NCBI RefSeq assembly: GCF_021044825.1 | Contig: NZ_JAJNOC010000005.1 | Span: 62,001 to 126,000 of the forward strand | Direction: 5' to 3' | Length of the DNA stretch: 64,000 bases | Source of the DNA: Massilia phyllostachyos | GTDB lineage: Bacteria; Pseudomonadota; Gammaproteobacteria; Burkholderiales; Burkholderiaceae_D | Shown: piece by piece, positions 41,987-51,317 of the stretch | Position numbering within the stretch: position 1 is the first letter of the stretch | How the letters are laid out: every line of letters starts with the position of its first letter | The notes under the pieces: model-generated | Told to the model about the DNA's origin: nothing | Database searches by the model: none | The model's input: the letters and a program-made list of their open reading frames with translations, nothing else | Translations under genes and position numbers: made by a program

Positions 41987-42709
41987 ATGAGCAAACGAAC
42001 CTTCCTCGTCACAGGTGCTAGCCAGGGCATCGGCCTTGCAGTCTCGGGGCGCTTGGCCCGCGCAGGACATCACGTCGTCGGCCTCGCGCGCCATACGGAT
42101 CGGCCAGACTTTCCCGGCACGCTGGTAGCCATTGATCTGGCGGATCGCGCAGCCACCGCCGCCACGCTGGAGCGACTCGCTTCACAGTACCGTTTCGACG
42201 GCGTAGTGAATAATGTTGGATTGGTCCGGCCCCAAGGGCTCGGTAACATTAGCCTGGACGACATGGATGCCGTTCTCGACCTGAATGTGCGTCCGGCGGT
42301 GCAAACAGCACAGGCCATCCTGCCGCACATGAGATCGCAAGGCTGGGGACGTATCGTTAATATCGCCAGCCTGACTGTCCTTGGCACGCCCGAGCGTACA
42401 GCCTATGCCGGCGCAAAAGCGGCCCTCATCACCTTCGCGCGGACCTGGGCGCTGGAACTCGCGACGACAGGTATCACCGTTAACGCGGTCGCGCCCGGTC
42501 CCACCGAAACCGAGCTGTTCCGCAGGAACAATCCAGAGGGCAGTGAGGGTGAGCGTCGCTACCTAAATGCGGTGCCGATGGGACGCTTTGGTCAACCGGA
42601 CGAGATCGCCGCGGTCGTGGCCTTCCTTCTGAGTGAAGACGCGGGTTTCGTAACTGGCCAGACGCTCTTCGTCGATGGTGGCGCGTCGGTAGGCAAGGCA
42701 ATGATCTGA
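41987..42709 (+). CDS. Short-chain dehydrogenase/reductase
   Basis: Encodes 240 aa from the ATG with AGGAG upstream. The NAD(P)-binding TGASQGIG is at residues 9-16, NNVG near 75-78, and the catalytic Ser128, Tyr140 and Lys144 (YAGAK) are all present. The C-terminal VTGQTLFVDGG signature is intact. Substrate unknown. It is downstream of the peroxiredoxin gene in the same direction. Confidence 0.93.
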   Translation: MSKRTFLVTGASQGIGLAVSGRLARAGHHVVGLARHTDRPDFPGTLVAIDLADRAATAATLERLASQYRFDGVVNNVGLVRPQGLGNISLDDMDAVLDLNVRPAVQTAQAILPHMRSQGWGRIVNIASLTVLGTPERTAYAGAKAALITFARTWALELATTGITVNAVAPGPTETELFRRNNPEGSEGERRYLNAVPMGRFGQPDEIAAVVAFLLSEDAGFVTGQTLFVDGGASVGKAMI

Positions 42710-42721
42710 TTTTCTCTGACC

Positions 42722-43579
42722 ATGAAAACTATTTAATCGACAACGCCGGTAAATGGCCTGGACGTGTTCTACCGCGAGGCAGGTCCGGAGGATGGTCCGG
42801 TGATACTGTTACTCCATGGTTTTCCGTCGTCGTCGCGCATGTACGAGCCCTTTCTCCAACGGCTGTCCGACAAGTACCGGCTCATCGCGCCCGACCCTTC
42901 CGGATTCGGCCCCTCCAGCGCGCCCGATCCGGTTCAGTTTCACTATACCTTCGAGCACTTGGCCGATGTAATCAAGGGCTTCGTCCGCCAGTTGAACCGG
43001 CGCCGCTATGTCCTGTTCATACAGGATTACGGCGGGCCGGTCGGTATGCGGCTTGCGCAGGCAATGCCGGAACCAATTGCGGGGCTGGTGATGCAGAATG
43101 CGGTCGCGCATGAAGAAGGGCTGGGGCCGCTTTGGGAAACCCGGCGAGCTTTCTGGCGCGACCGGGCGGCCCACGAGAGCGCATTACGCGCCAACTTCTT
43201 TTCGCCTGAGGCGACGCGGCTGCGCCATGTCGGCAAGAGCCCGCATCCCGAATACTATGACCCTGACCTTTGGACCGATGAGCTGGCGTTTTTAGCTCGA
43301 CCTGTCCAGTACGAGTCCCAAACCGAGCTGTTCTACGATTACCAATCGAACGTCGCCTCCTATCCGACTTGGCAGTCCTGGCTGCGTGAGCACACACCGC
43401 GGACCCTGGTCGTCTGAGGGCGCCATGACCCCTCGTTCGAGGTGGCCGCGGCGCATGTATGTGCCCGAGACGTTCCGGATGCAGGGGTGCATTTACTGGA
43501 CGCCGGCCATTTTGCCCTGAATGAATCCGCTGACGAAATTGCCCAATTGAACCGTTCATTCATGGAGCGGCTCTACTGA
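42722..43579 (+). pseudogene. Alpha/beta hydrolase gene interrupted by two in-frame stops
   Basis: The frame from the ATG at 42722 to the TGA at 43577-43579 spans 286 codons, a normal hydrolase length. It is broken by TAA at codon 5 (42734) and TGA at 43415. The TGA falls at LVV*GRHDPSF, where relatives have LVVWG, so a single TGG-to-TGA change explains it. HGFPSSS, the IQDYGGP nucleophile elbow and the DAGHFAL catalytic-His motif all remain. Decay is recent, since no frameshifts have accumulated. Confidence 0.85.
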
Positions 43580-43611
43580 GCGTCTGCCCGTGTAAACAAC
43601 AGAGGAACGAC

Positions 43612-43765
43612 AAGATGCCAACCTGGTTCGGCTGGACGACAAAGGCTTCGTGTTGGCCGGTCGCGACGCGGACGCCGCTTCGCCCTATGCGACTTCCTGC
43701 CCCGGCGTGTTCGCCGCCGGCGACGGGCTCGATTGTGGTACAGCCGCGCAGGCAGGTCCGGATTT
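43612..43765 (+). pseudogene. Thioredoxin reductase-like C-terminal fragment
   Basis: The frame NLVRLDDKGFVLAGRD...SPYATSCPGVFAAGD matches the segment of thioredoxin reductases just before their second FAD-binding motif. Neither the start nor the rest of the enzyme is present. The following sequence switches to a different gene fragment on the other strand. Confidence 0.7.
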
Positions 43766-43880
43766 GATCAAATCTCCCGGAATGTCGTTCCCTTCGGTGC
43801 GCATCCGTGTTAGCGGAGCCAGAACCACACGATGTGAAAGCTGGAAATGGTTCATCGAAAAACTCGAGAATAATTTGGAT
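43745..43880 (-). pseudogene. Old yellow enzyme N-terminal fragment
   Basis: On the minus strand the stretch FQLSHRVVLAPLTRMRTEGN matches the N-terminus of NADH:flavin oxidoreductases of the OYE family. The gene breaks off within about 20 further residues and runs into the thioredoxin reductase fragment. Confidence 0.65.
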
Positions 43881-44341
43881 ACCATGACAATGCTCTTTCG
43901 AGAATGAAAATGTTGATGTTGGCCGCCGTCGCCTCTAAGATGAAATGTCTAGTGGGACCAAATTCTCGTGCAGATGGCCAGACCTTTGTCTGTTGAATTC
44001 CGCCTGGAAAGCGAAACCATGTCGTCGGTGATGTGGCCAAGATATCGCGTGATACCGTACCCGGGCTTTACCTTCGGGTTCGCCTCCTGGATGTAGGCTA
44101 CGTCGTGTCATGACCCGGTGTTCATGCAGTTTGAACGGTGGCGAAAAAGACAGCACAAGCGGTCGCGGCTACGCTCACAACTGCGTATGCGATGACAGCA
44201 TGCGCTTGTCTTTGCCCGATAGCGTTCACAGGAGTAGAGGTGAATGTCGTTGGGCTAATCACGGTTCCAAGAAGACGCATGCTGTTACCGGTCGAATTTG
44301 ATTGTTGAAGAAAGACGGGCCCAGGGCCCACCGTGTTGCGT
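43881..44341. other. Gene-free decayed interval
   Basis: About 460 bp of lower-GC sequence between gene fragments and the next intact gene. Short open frames on both strands show no recognisable similarity. Confidence 0.4.
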
Positions 44342-44902
44342 TCAGTTTTGAGTGGGATTGGTCCACTCGTTACCGGCCATGAACTTGTCCAGCTGGGTGT
44401 CCACCAAGTGGTTTGTGTAGTTGCTCATCACCTTGGTGGCCACGCCCAGCACTACCTCTAGTACATTGCGGCGAGTGTAGCCAGCCACCAGGAAGACCTC
44501 GACATCGGCTTCTGGTACGAAGCCGCGCTCGCGTACGACCAAGGTAGTGAAGCGGTGGAGGGCTTCCAGCTTGGCATCCGGCAGCGGGGTACCCTCACGC
44601 AGAGCGGCGATTACCCCAGCATCCATCTTGATCATCTTGGCCAGCGTAGTGTGGCCTGCCATGCAGTAGTGGCAGTTGTGCTCGAAGTTCGCGGTCAGGT
44701 AGACGACTTGCTGCTCGTGAGGCGTAAGGCTGCTCTTGGCGAAAAAATCCCACAACGCTGTATAGCCAGCAAGGAGTTCAGGCGATTCGGCCATGTTCGC
44801 TTGCAAGTTCGGCACAAAGCCAAAGGCCTTCTTGACCTCACCGAGGATCGGCTTCGAGGCCTCGGGTGCGTTGTCTTGAGTGTAGACGGTGAATTTGCTC
44901 AT
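44342..44902 (-). CDS. Carboxymuconolactone decarboxylase/AhpD-family protein
   Basis: Encodes 186 aa from the ATG at 44902 (AGGAG upstream). The redox motif NCHYCMAGH gives Cys77, Cys80 and His84. It is a distant paralogue of the protein at 38059. It is divergent from a LysR regulator with an operator in the shared gap, so it is probably its target. Confidence 0.88.
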   Translation of the reverse strand: MSKFTVYTQDNAPEASKPILGEVKKAFGFVPNLQANMAESPELLAGYTALWDFFAKSSLTPHEQQVVYLTANFEHNCHYCMAGHTTLAKMIKMDAGVIAALREGTPLPDAKLEALHRFTTLVVRERGFVPEADVEVFLVAGYTRRNVLEVVLGVATKVMSNYTNHLVDTQLDKFMAGNEWTNPTQN

Positions 44903-45000
44903 GATCATTCTCCTATTGGTTCGGTGGTTGTTTCGTTTTGGTAGGTGAATCATCGTCGACCACGGACTGCCGGAGTAGACAGCAGGCGCGCATATAATTC

Positions 45001-45015
45001 ATTCCTACGCGGAAT
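45001..45015. promoter_or_regulatory. LysR-type operator with adjacent -10
   Basis: ATTCC-TACGC-GGAAT is a perfect dyad containing the T-N11-A pattern of LysR regulators. It is immediately preceded by a rightward -10 TATAAT (44993-44998). It lies between the divergent LysR and AhpD-like genes, so it probably serves autoregulation and control of the latter. Confidence 0.6.
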
Positions 45016-45052
45016 ACTCCACTGCGTAGCAAGCGATGATGAAAGGAATAGA

Positions 45053-46021
45053 ATGGATCGGCTTACTTTGATGGAGACCTTCGTATGCACTGTCGAGACT
45101 GGATCGTTTTCAGCTGCAGCACGTCGTCTCAACGTCGGTCAGCCGGCCGTCTCTAAAGCAATTGCGCAGCTGGAGGAGCGGCTGCTAACTCGTCTGCTGC
45201 TGCGCTCCACCCGCGGCCTTACCACAACTGAAGCCGGGCTTGCCTATTACGAGTCTGCTAAACGTGCGATTGCCATGGTGGACGAGGCAGATGGCGCGGC
45301 CCGTGGCGTTAGCGCCGACTTAGTAGGCAAGTTGCGAGTATGCGCTGCAGTGACTTTCGCGCGTCTGCACCTTATCCCCCATATCAAGCGGTTCATGGAC
45401 CGCCATCCGGCGCTGGAAGTCGAAGTCATGCTGGATGACCGTCAGATCGACCTTCTCGAGAACGGTGTTGATGTTGCGCTGCGAATGGGTAACTTAGGCG
45501 ATTCTTCAATGACAGCGCGCCGAATCACGACAGGGCGCCGCATGGTTGTAGCCACCCCGGGCTATCTTGCTGAACGCGGCGTGCCACAAATTCCGGCTGA
45601 CTTGGCGCAGCACGAAGCGGTGGTCTACCTGCAGGATTCCGGTGGCGCGACGACATGGTCGTTCGGACGTGATAACGCCGAGGTTTCGGTAACCGTGAAT
45701 GGAAGTCTGAGTGTAAACGCTGCGGAAGGCGTACGCGCGGCTGTTTGCGCTGGTGTCGGGATAGCGATCGCGTCAGAGTGGATGTTTGCGCCTGAACTAG
45801 CAAACGGTGAGGTAGAGCAACTGCTTCCCGAATGGTCATTGCCGACGATTGATTTATGGGCAGTCTATCCGTCTGGGCGTTTAGCAAGCGCTAAAGCGCG
45901 TGCGTTCACAGCTTTTGTGCGAGAAATCATAATTGGGGAGGCCACCACCGAAGAGAGACTGCAAGAAGGGGTTAGCGGTGACGAGCGGACAGCTAGCTCA
46001 GAAGTTACTCTGAGGCGTTGA
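45053..46021 (+). CDS. LysR-family transcriptional regulator
   Basis: Encodes 322 aa from the ATG at 45053 (GAAAGGAA upstream). The HTH is at residues 1-60 (MDRLTLMETFVCTVETGSFSAAARRLNVGQPAVSKAIAQLE), of the CrgA/AaeR-like subgroup, with the effector domain at about 90-295. This group often responds to quinones or other electrophiles. It likely controls the divergent AhpD-like gene. Confidence 0.92.
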   Translation: MDRLTLMETFVCTVETGSFSAAARRLNVGQPAVSKAIAQLEERLLTRLLLRSTRGLTTTEAGLAYYESAKRAIAMVDEADGAARGVSADLVGKLRVCAAVTFARLHLIPHIKRFMDRHPALEVEVMLDDRQIDLLENGVDVALRMGNLGDSSMTARRITTGRRMVVATPGYLAERGVPQIPADLAQHEAVVYLQDSGGATTWSFGRDNAEVSVTVNGSLSVNAAEGVRAAVCAGVGIAIASEWMFAPELANGEVEQLLPEWSLPTIDLWAVYPSGRLASAKARAFTAFVREIIIGEATTEERLQEGVSGDERTASSEVTLRR

Positions 46022-46059
46022 GGTTGTGTCAAACTTTGTTAGTGCAAGAATTTTCCAAC

Positions 46060-46526
46060 CAGTTGTCAAACCAGCTCTTGCGAACGCGCGCAAGAAGGCG
46101 CGCCACAGGTGTTCCTCGTCGCCGGAGCCGGTCATCTGGGCAAGGCGGCCGATCGAGGAATGCCCCTGGTCGATCAGTTCCTGCGCCGCTTGAACCCGTA
46201 GTTTTTCGATGGCCTTGGCCGGCGAAGCTGGCGCGCGACATCGCCGCCGCCTGCGCCAGTTCGGCCAGACGCCAGGCGCGGCCCGGCGCGCCGTGCATCA
46301 GCCGCAGCGTCGGGGCCAGGCGCGCATTATTGGCGGCGCGCAGCAGGCCATGCCCCAGCGTGTCGCGGTCCGCAAGCCAGGCGCGCAGGATGCCGATAAA
46401 CATCAGGTGAGTGAGCTGGACGCCTGCCTGCTCCCAGCCGGGCAGCGCCGCATCGCGTTCCTGCACCAGGCGCTCAAGCACCAGGTCAACCGCCACCAGC
46501 TTGAGCTCCCGGCCCGGGTGCGGCAA
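46060..46526 (-). pseudogene. Fused fragments of two AraC-type regulators
   Basis: From 46526 leftward the frame reads like the cupin-type AraC domain end and HTH start (LERLVQERDAALPGWEQAG, APTLRLMHGAPGRAWRLAEL, MSRASFAG). It then shifts frame to KAIEKLRVQAAQELIDQGHS and EEHLWRAFLRAF, the C-terminal HTH of a GlxA-like regulator. Neither has its N-terminus. The join lies near 46220. Confidence 0.65.
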
Positions 46527-46875
46527 AGCCCGGCGCGGCGGTGTCGAGGATCCACAGCCGGCCGCGGCCGTCGGCGACCACGCTCTGCACGCTGATCAGG
46601 CCCTTGGCCGGGTCGGCGTTTTCCTGGTTGAAGGCGGCGCTCGGGTAGGCAACGGTCTTGCCGTCGCGGACTTCGGCCACGGTGTAGTCGACCTGGTCGC
46701 CCCATTTCGGGAAATTAATGAAGATGCGGCCGGTTTCGGTCACGGTGACGCCGGTGGGCATGGCGCCGTGGAATGCGGCGACGCGCTCGATCTTGCCGAC
46801 GGTGGCCGTGGCCGCCTGTGCAGCGCTGGCGAGCAGGGTGCCGGCCACCATGGCGGAAATCATCAATCGTTTCAT
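46500..46875 (-). pseudogene. Truncated yellow/major royal jelly-family (gluconolactonase-like) protein
   Basis: Opens with a signal peptide (KRLMISAMVAGTLLASAAQA) and continues with the family-typical FHGAMPTGVTVTETGRIFINFPKWGD and VVADGRGRLWILDTAAPG. After about 120 residues it breaks into the AraC fragment; full-length proteins have about 350-400 residues. The exported propeller cannot fold from this piece. Confidence 0.75.
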
Positions 46876-46890
46876 GTCATGCGCTTTCAA

Positions 46891-47501
46891 GATGTAAGAG
46901 CATCCATGATAGGCAAGATGTGATGTGGGAAAAGCAGGAGCCGCGCAGTAGCACTTTCACTCCCATAGTGAAAATGCTGTGGCCCCTTGGGAAGCTAACC
47001 GGCATCCAGCCATGCGGGCTTATCGGCTTCTCCGCCACGCTCCTGTCATTGACCTTAAAGGCTACCACTCGGAAACTTTTTAGCGATTCATCGATTTCCT
47101 CGGGACGAGCGCACTGCCTTCTTTTTTCCTGCTGGCTGGTCGAAAAAGGGCTTATTTCCGGCAAGTTTTGGTCGATGAGAATTATTACAAAAGGCAACTA
47201 AATTGCGTAAGTGAAGGCATCTTGGGTCTATCTTTTCTCAACTTCTTGCTGTGCTCAGTTGGGAATTCGATTGACTTCGCTATCGAACAAACTTATCGTC
47301 ATTTCATCGTTGAGCAGGCCGAACGCTTGCCTCACTTGCTTTTTCTCGCGTGGGTAGCGACAGGCACCTGCCTGGCATGACGCTCTGTACGTCTTGCCCG
47401 TCTTCCCATGCAGACTAACCAACGCGCCACCGCTCTTTCAGGAGCGGAAGCGGCCGCTGACGCCTGCCGCGTCGTGCCCGGGGCTGTCTATTGGAGGACG
47501 C
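46891..47501. other. Gene-poor interval
   Basis: About 610 bp of mixed composition. A 70-codon open frame at 47168-47380 (GTG start) and a 106-codon one on the other strand have no recognisable similarity and no ribosome binding sites. No supported gene. Confidence 0.4.
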
Positions 47502-48593
47502 ATGAATGTGTTAATGGTTGGCGCAGGCAATGCCGGATGTGCGCTCGGCGCGATCCTGGCCCAGGACGGGCACCGGGTCGTGCTGTTCAAGACTTCCCGT
47601 TCGCTGCACGACGAGAATTTCGACCACGTCCGCGAAACGCGCACCATCAGGATCGTCAGCAACCCCAAGGGCGGCGAAACCAGCACCGCCACGCTGGCGC
47701 TGGCCACCCGCGACGTCGAGGAAGCCTTCGCCGTCACGCCCGATGCGATCTTCATCACCACCCAGACCCAGTGCCATGCCGAGATCGCGGCCCTGATCGG
47801 TCCTTACCTGAAGGCGCACCAGCTGGTGCTGATGGCGCCCGGCTACATGGGCTCCTGCTATTTCCTGCCCTACCAGGAAAAGGAGGCCTTCCTGCTGGCC
47901 GAAGGCGAAAGCCTGCCCTACGACGCGCGCATCACCGAGCCCGGCGTCGTCAACGTCCTGTTCAAGAATACCCGCAACGCCCTGGCCTTCCTGCCGCGCG
48001 AGCGCGCCGTCGAGGGGCTGGAGCGCGCCGCACGCCTGTTCCCGACCTATGTTGCGATCCGCAGCAACGTGCTCGAGTCGGCGATGCACAATCCGAACCT
48101 GATCGTGCACACGGTCGGCTCGCTTCTGTCGGCCAGCCGTATCGAGTATGCGCAGGGCGAATTCTGGATGTACCGTGAAGCATTCACGCCTTGCGTGCTG
48201 AACCTGTTGCACAAGCTCGATGCGGAAAAGAACGCCGTCATCGCGGCCACCGGCGGCAAGCCTTCGCCCTATTTTGACGAGTGCAAGTTCCGCAACGAAG
48301 AAGACCTGTCGCAGGAATCGATCTCCGTGTTCCGCCGCTATGCCCAGGAAGGCGGGCCCAAGGGTCCGGCGACCTTGCAGACCCGTTTCATCACCGAAGA
48401 CGTGCCGATGGGCCTGGCGTTATTGTCCTCGGTCGGCCGCCTGATGTCGGTGCCGACGCCGACGGCGGACGCCCTGATCTGCATCGCCAGCGCCTTGCTG
48501 GACCGCGATTTTGCCAAGGAAGCCCGTACGCTGGATGCGCTGGGACTGGGAGGCGTGGGTCCGGATGAATTCAAACGCATTCTGAACGGGTGA
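47502..48593 (+). CDS. Opine/octopine dehydrogenase-family oxidoreductase
   Basis: Encodes 363 aa from the ATG at 47502, directly after GGAGGACGC. The N-terminal Rossmann domain has [16 protein letters not shown]. The C-terminal helical domain carries the conserved His region [16 protein letters not shown] of the NAD/NADP octopine/nopaline dehydrogenase family. These enzymes reductively couple an amino group to an alpha-keto acid using NAD(P)H. It ends 4 bp before the next gene, a PaaK-like ligase, so the two form an operon. Confidence 0.88.
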   Translation: MNVLMVGAGNAGCALGAILAQDGHRVVLFKTSRSLHDENFDHVRETRTIRIVSNPKGGETSTATLALATRDVEEAFAVTPDAIFITTQTQCHAEIAALIGPYLKAHQLVLMAPGYMGSCYFLPYQEKEAFLLAEGESLPYDARITEPGVVNVLFKNTRNALAFLPRERAVEGLERAARLFPTYVAIRSNVLESAMHNPNLIVHTVGSLLSASRIEYAQGEFWMYREAFTPCVLNLLHKLDAEKNAVIAATGGKPSPYFDECKFRNEEDLSQESISVFRRYAQEGGPKGPATLQTRFITEDVPMGLALLSSVGRLMSVPTPTADALICIASALLDRDFAKEARTLDALGLGGVGPDEFKRILNG

Positions 48594-48597
48594 CGAT

Positions 48598-49905
48598 GTG
48601 AGCCTGCACGATCTCCTCGCCAAACCCTATTACACCTGGCGCCGCTACCTTCCGAGCCGGGTGCTGTACCACCCCGATTTCTTCCGCGTCTGCGAGCTGC
48701 TGAAGCAGGACAAGGCCGCCATCGCCGCACATGCGAACGAACGCCTGCGCCACATTCTCGTGCATGCGCTCGAGCACGTGCCCTTCTACCAGCGCAGCGT
48801 CAAGCTCAGCATGGCCGAGGCTGCGAACGAGCCCCTGCACGAGGTCCTCGCCGCCTTCCCCTATCTGTCCAAGGAAGAAGTCATGTCGCAGCAGCGCGAC
48901 TTCCTCGATCGCCGCCTCGACCCCGATAAATTGATGTACGCGACCAGCGGCGGCTCTTCCGGCCAGGGCATCGGCCTGTGGCGCACCAAGCGCCTGGCCG
49001 ATATCGAAAAAGCCTTTTTTACCCACGAATGGGGCAAGCTCGGCTTTTCGTTCGATAAATCGCGCATCCTGCGCATCGGCGCCGACGCACGCCGCCTGGC
49101 GCACGAGGAACCGGCGCGCGAGGTCGGCAACCGCTTGATGCTGTCTCCGTATCACGTGCACGAGCAGCACAAGGCCGCCATCGTCGAAGCGATCAACCGC
49201 TTCCGTCCCGACTACGTGCACGCCTACCCGAGTTCCGCGACGGCGCTGTCCGAGCTCCTGCAGGCTGGCGAGCTCGACGTGCAGGTGAAGGCGGTGCTGC
49301 TGGCCTCCGAGCCGGCGACACCCGGCCAGCTGGCCGCGATCCGCCGCCTGTTCCGTGCGCCGGTGTCGCTGAACTATGGGCTGTCGGAACGCACGAACCT
49401 GGCTTTCCTGAAGGTCGACGACTCAGGCACCTCGGATTACCAGTTCGATACCCTGTACGGCTGGAACGAAAACCGCATGGATGGCGACCGTCCGGAAATC
49501 GTCGGCACCTCGCTGTGGAACGACGTGATGCCCTTGATCCGCTACCGGACCAACGATTACGGCCTGATCGACGTGGATGGCCGCTGCGCCGGCATCGACG
49601 GCCGCGGCCACGAATACCTGGTCGACCGCAGCGGCAAGCGCATTCCGGGCCTGTCGATCGTCATCGATGAGGTGACCTGGGATTTCGTTCGCCTGTACCA
49701 GGTGCGCCAGAGCAAGGCTGGCGCGATCACCCTGGCCGTGGTGCCCCGTCACGGCAGCCTGAACGACGAACAGAAAGCCTTCGTGCTCGACGCCCAGCTG
49801 CGCCGCTGGGGTGGATTCTTCGATATCTCCCTGCAGGAAGAACACGACATTCCGCTGGCGCCGAACGGCAAGCGCAAGCTCGTCGTTAGCGCGCTCGACG
49901 CTTAA
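48598..49905 (+). CDS. Phenylacetate-CoA ligase/CapK-like adenylate-forming enzyme
   Basis: Encodes 435 aa from a GTG start 4 bp after the dehydrogenase stop. The phosphate-binding loop TSGGSSGQG (about residues 117-125), the LNYGLSERT motif (A5) and IRYRTNDYG (A7-like) identify a PaaK/CapK-type AMP-forming enzyme. CapK-like members activate carboxylates for attachment to an amine, sugar or CoA. Coupled with an opine dehydrogenase it suggests a two-step modified-amino-acid product. The 3' end overlaps the convergent gene by 4 bp. Confidence 0.88.
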   Translation: MSLHDLLAKPYYTWRRYLPSRVLYHPDFFRVCELLKQDKAAIAAHANERLRHILVHALEHVPFYQRSVKLSMAEAANEPLHEVLAAFPYLSKEEVMSQQRDFLDRRLDPDKLMYATSGGSSGQGIGLWRTKRLADIEKAFFTHEWGKLGFSFDKSRILRIGADARRLAHEEPAREVGNRLMLSPYHVHEQHKAAIVEAINRFRPDYVHAYPSSATALSELLQAGELDVQVKAVLLASEPATPGQLAAIRRLFRAPVSLNYGLSERTNLAFLKVDDSGTSDYQFDTLYGWNENRMDGDRPEIVGTSLWNDVMPLIRYRTNDYGLIDVDGRCAGIDGRGHEYLVDRSGKRIPGLSIVIDEVTWDFVRLYQVRQSKAGAITLAVVPRHGSLNDEQKAFVLDAQLRRWGGFFDISLQEEHDIPLAPNGKRKLVVSALDA

Positions 49906-51317
49906 GCGTCCCGCTTCATCGGGCGGACCAGGGCGACGGCCCGCAGATGCGGATCCTCGTTGCTGACGCACAGGATCGGCGCACGGCGTTCGCGCGCATG
50001 GTGCTGCGCCAGCGCCAGCACCGTCATGAAGGGCACGGCGCTGCAGCTGCCGCTGCCCAGCCCGACGCGGACCACATCGTCGGCCGCATCGACCTGGGGT
50101 ATGGCCGGCGCCGCCAGCCCCATCAGCTCGAGGACGCGGTTCGAGCGGTGCGCGGTGTCCGCCAGGATCATCTCGATCTGCGACAACGCGACGCCGCCAG
50201 CTGTTGCAATTTGTTCCGTCAGTTCCAGCAGCACAGTGGCGTCATTGCGGCGGGTCTCGTCAGCGGAGCTGGCGCGGCGTTTTTCGCTGAACGGACCGAG
50301 CAGGGCAATATTGCTGAAGCCAACTTGCTCTGCCTGTACGAGATCCGTCAACAGCAGGCCGGCCGCGCCCTCGCCCGGGATCTGTCCGCGTGCCTGGGAT
50401 GAGGAGGTGAACAGCGAATCGTTCGCTGCCATGCGGTCTACGCTTTCCTGGCCGATCAGCGAAGCGCAGGCGATGACGATGGCCATGAAGAGCACGGGTT
50501 GTGCCGGCACGGGAATGAGTTGCGCGAGGATCGCCGTCGGCGTCAGCGCGCCATCGGGAACTTCCGGCACTGCGATCCTGTCCACAGGCCAGCCGTACTG
50601 GCTGACGGCATGCTTGAGCCACATGGTCGCCGCGTGCCGCACATCGTCCTGCCAATCGTGCGGCAGAAGCAGGCGCAGCTGAAGCATGGGTGGCGTCCCT
50701 TTTTCAGGCATCAATTCACCAGCGCGGCAACCCAGTTCGCCGGCAACGCCGGTCGCCAGGATGAGGGCGCGCCATTGTTCCTCGCTGAGGTGCAGGTGTG
50801 CGATACCCTGGCCAGAGAGCCATTCCGCGATTTCCTCCTGCAAGGCTTCATCGAGCGCATCGTCGCTGCGCGCGGTCATGACCGGGAAACCATTGTCGTC
50901 GACCAGTTCCCGGTCCAGGTCCGCACGCGCCTCGTTGTCCGCGATGGCGCCGGCAAGTTCCTCGGCAGAGTTTCCATGCGGCGAGCGCATGGACGCAGCG
51001 ACGACGGCCAGCACCGGTGCGCGATTTTCGACCGCAGCCTTCACGATCGGCGGTGTCGCTGCCCGCTTGGCGCCGGCGGCGATGGTCGCCGCATCACTGG
51101 CGGCGATCATCTTGCTCGTCTTCCAGATGCCGAGCAGCAGAACCAGCGGCAAGACCAGGAGCGAGAGCACCAGCTCGCCCGTTCCGGGTTCTTCGTGGGA
51201 CTTGTGCCAGAACCACAGGACGATCGTCCAGCAGACCAGGAAGACCGCCAGGGTTACTGCGCCATACTTGAGCCATTCGGCTGCCTGGCGCATCGGTGTT
51301 GTCGAAGCAGTTGTCAT
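49902..51317 (-). CDS. Uncharacterised membrane protein in the tssK transcript
   Basis: Encodes 471 aa from the ATG at 51317, which overlaps the stop of the mini-ORF upstream (ATGA). Two N-terminal membrane helices (about 17-38 and 49-66) are followed by a large soluble region. The C-terminus (VRVGLGSGSCSAVPFMTVLALAQHHARE, ILCVSNEDPHLRAVALVRP) faintly recalls the end of thiolase-fold ketosynthases, but this is weak. It is not TssL or TssM by length or motifs. Position downstream of tssK points to a type VI secretion accessory role. Confidence 0.7.
   Translation of the reverse strand: MTTASTTPMRQAAEWLKYGAVTLAVFLVCWTIVLWFWHKSHEEPGTGELVLSLLVLPLVLLLGIWKTSKMIAASDAATIAAGAKRAATPPIVKAAVENRAPVLAVVAASMRSPHGNSAEELAGAIADNEARADLDRELVDDNGFPVMTARSDDALDEALQEEIAEWLSGQGIAHLHLSEEQWRALILATGVAGELGCRAGELMPEKGTPPMLQLRLLLPHDWQDDVRHAATMWLKHAVSQYGWPVDRIAVPEVPDGALTPTAILAQLIPVPAQPVLFMAIVIACASLIGQESVDRMAANDSLFTSSSQARGQIPGEGAAGLLLTDLVQAEQVGFSNIALLGPFSEKRRASSADETRRNDATVLLELTEQIATAGGVALSQIEMILADTAHRSNRVLELMGLAAPAIPQVDAADDVVRVGLGSGSCSAVPFMTVLALAQHHARERRAPILCVSNEDPHLRAVALVRPMKRDA

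Noticed and set aside
46877..47380. Two open frames on opposite strands in the gene-poor interval
   Set aside because: No family resemblance, no ribosome binding sites, mixed codon use.
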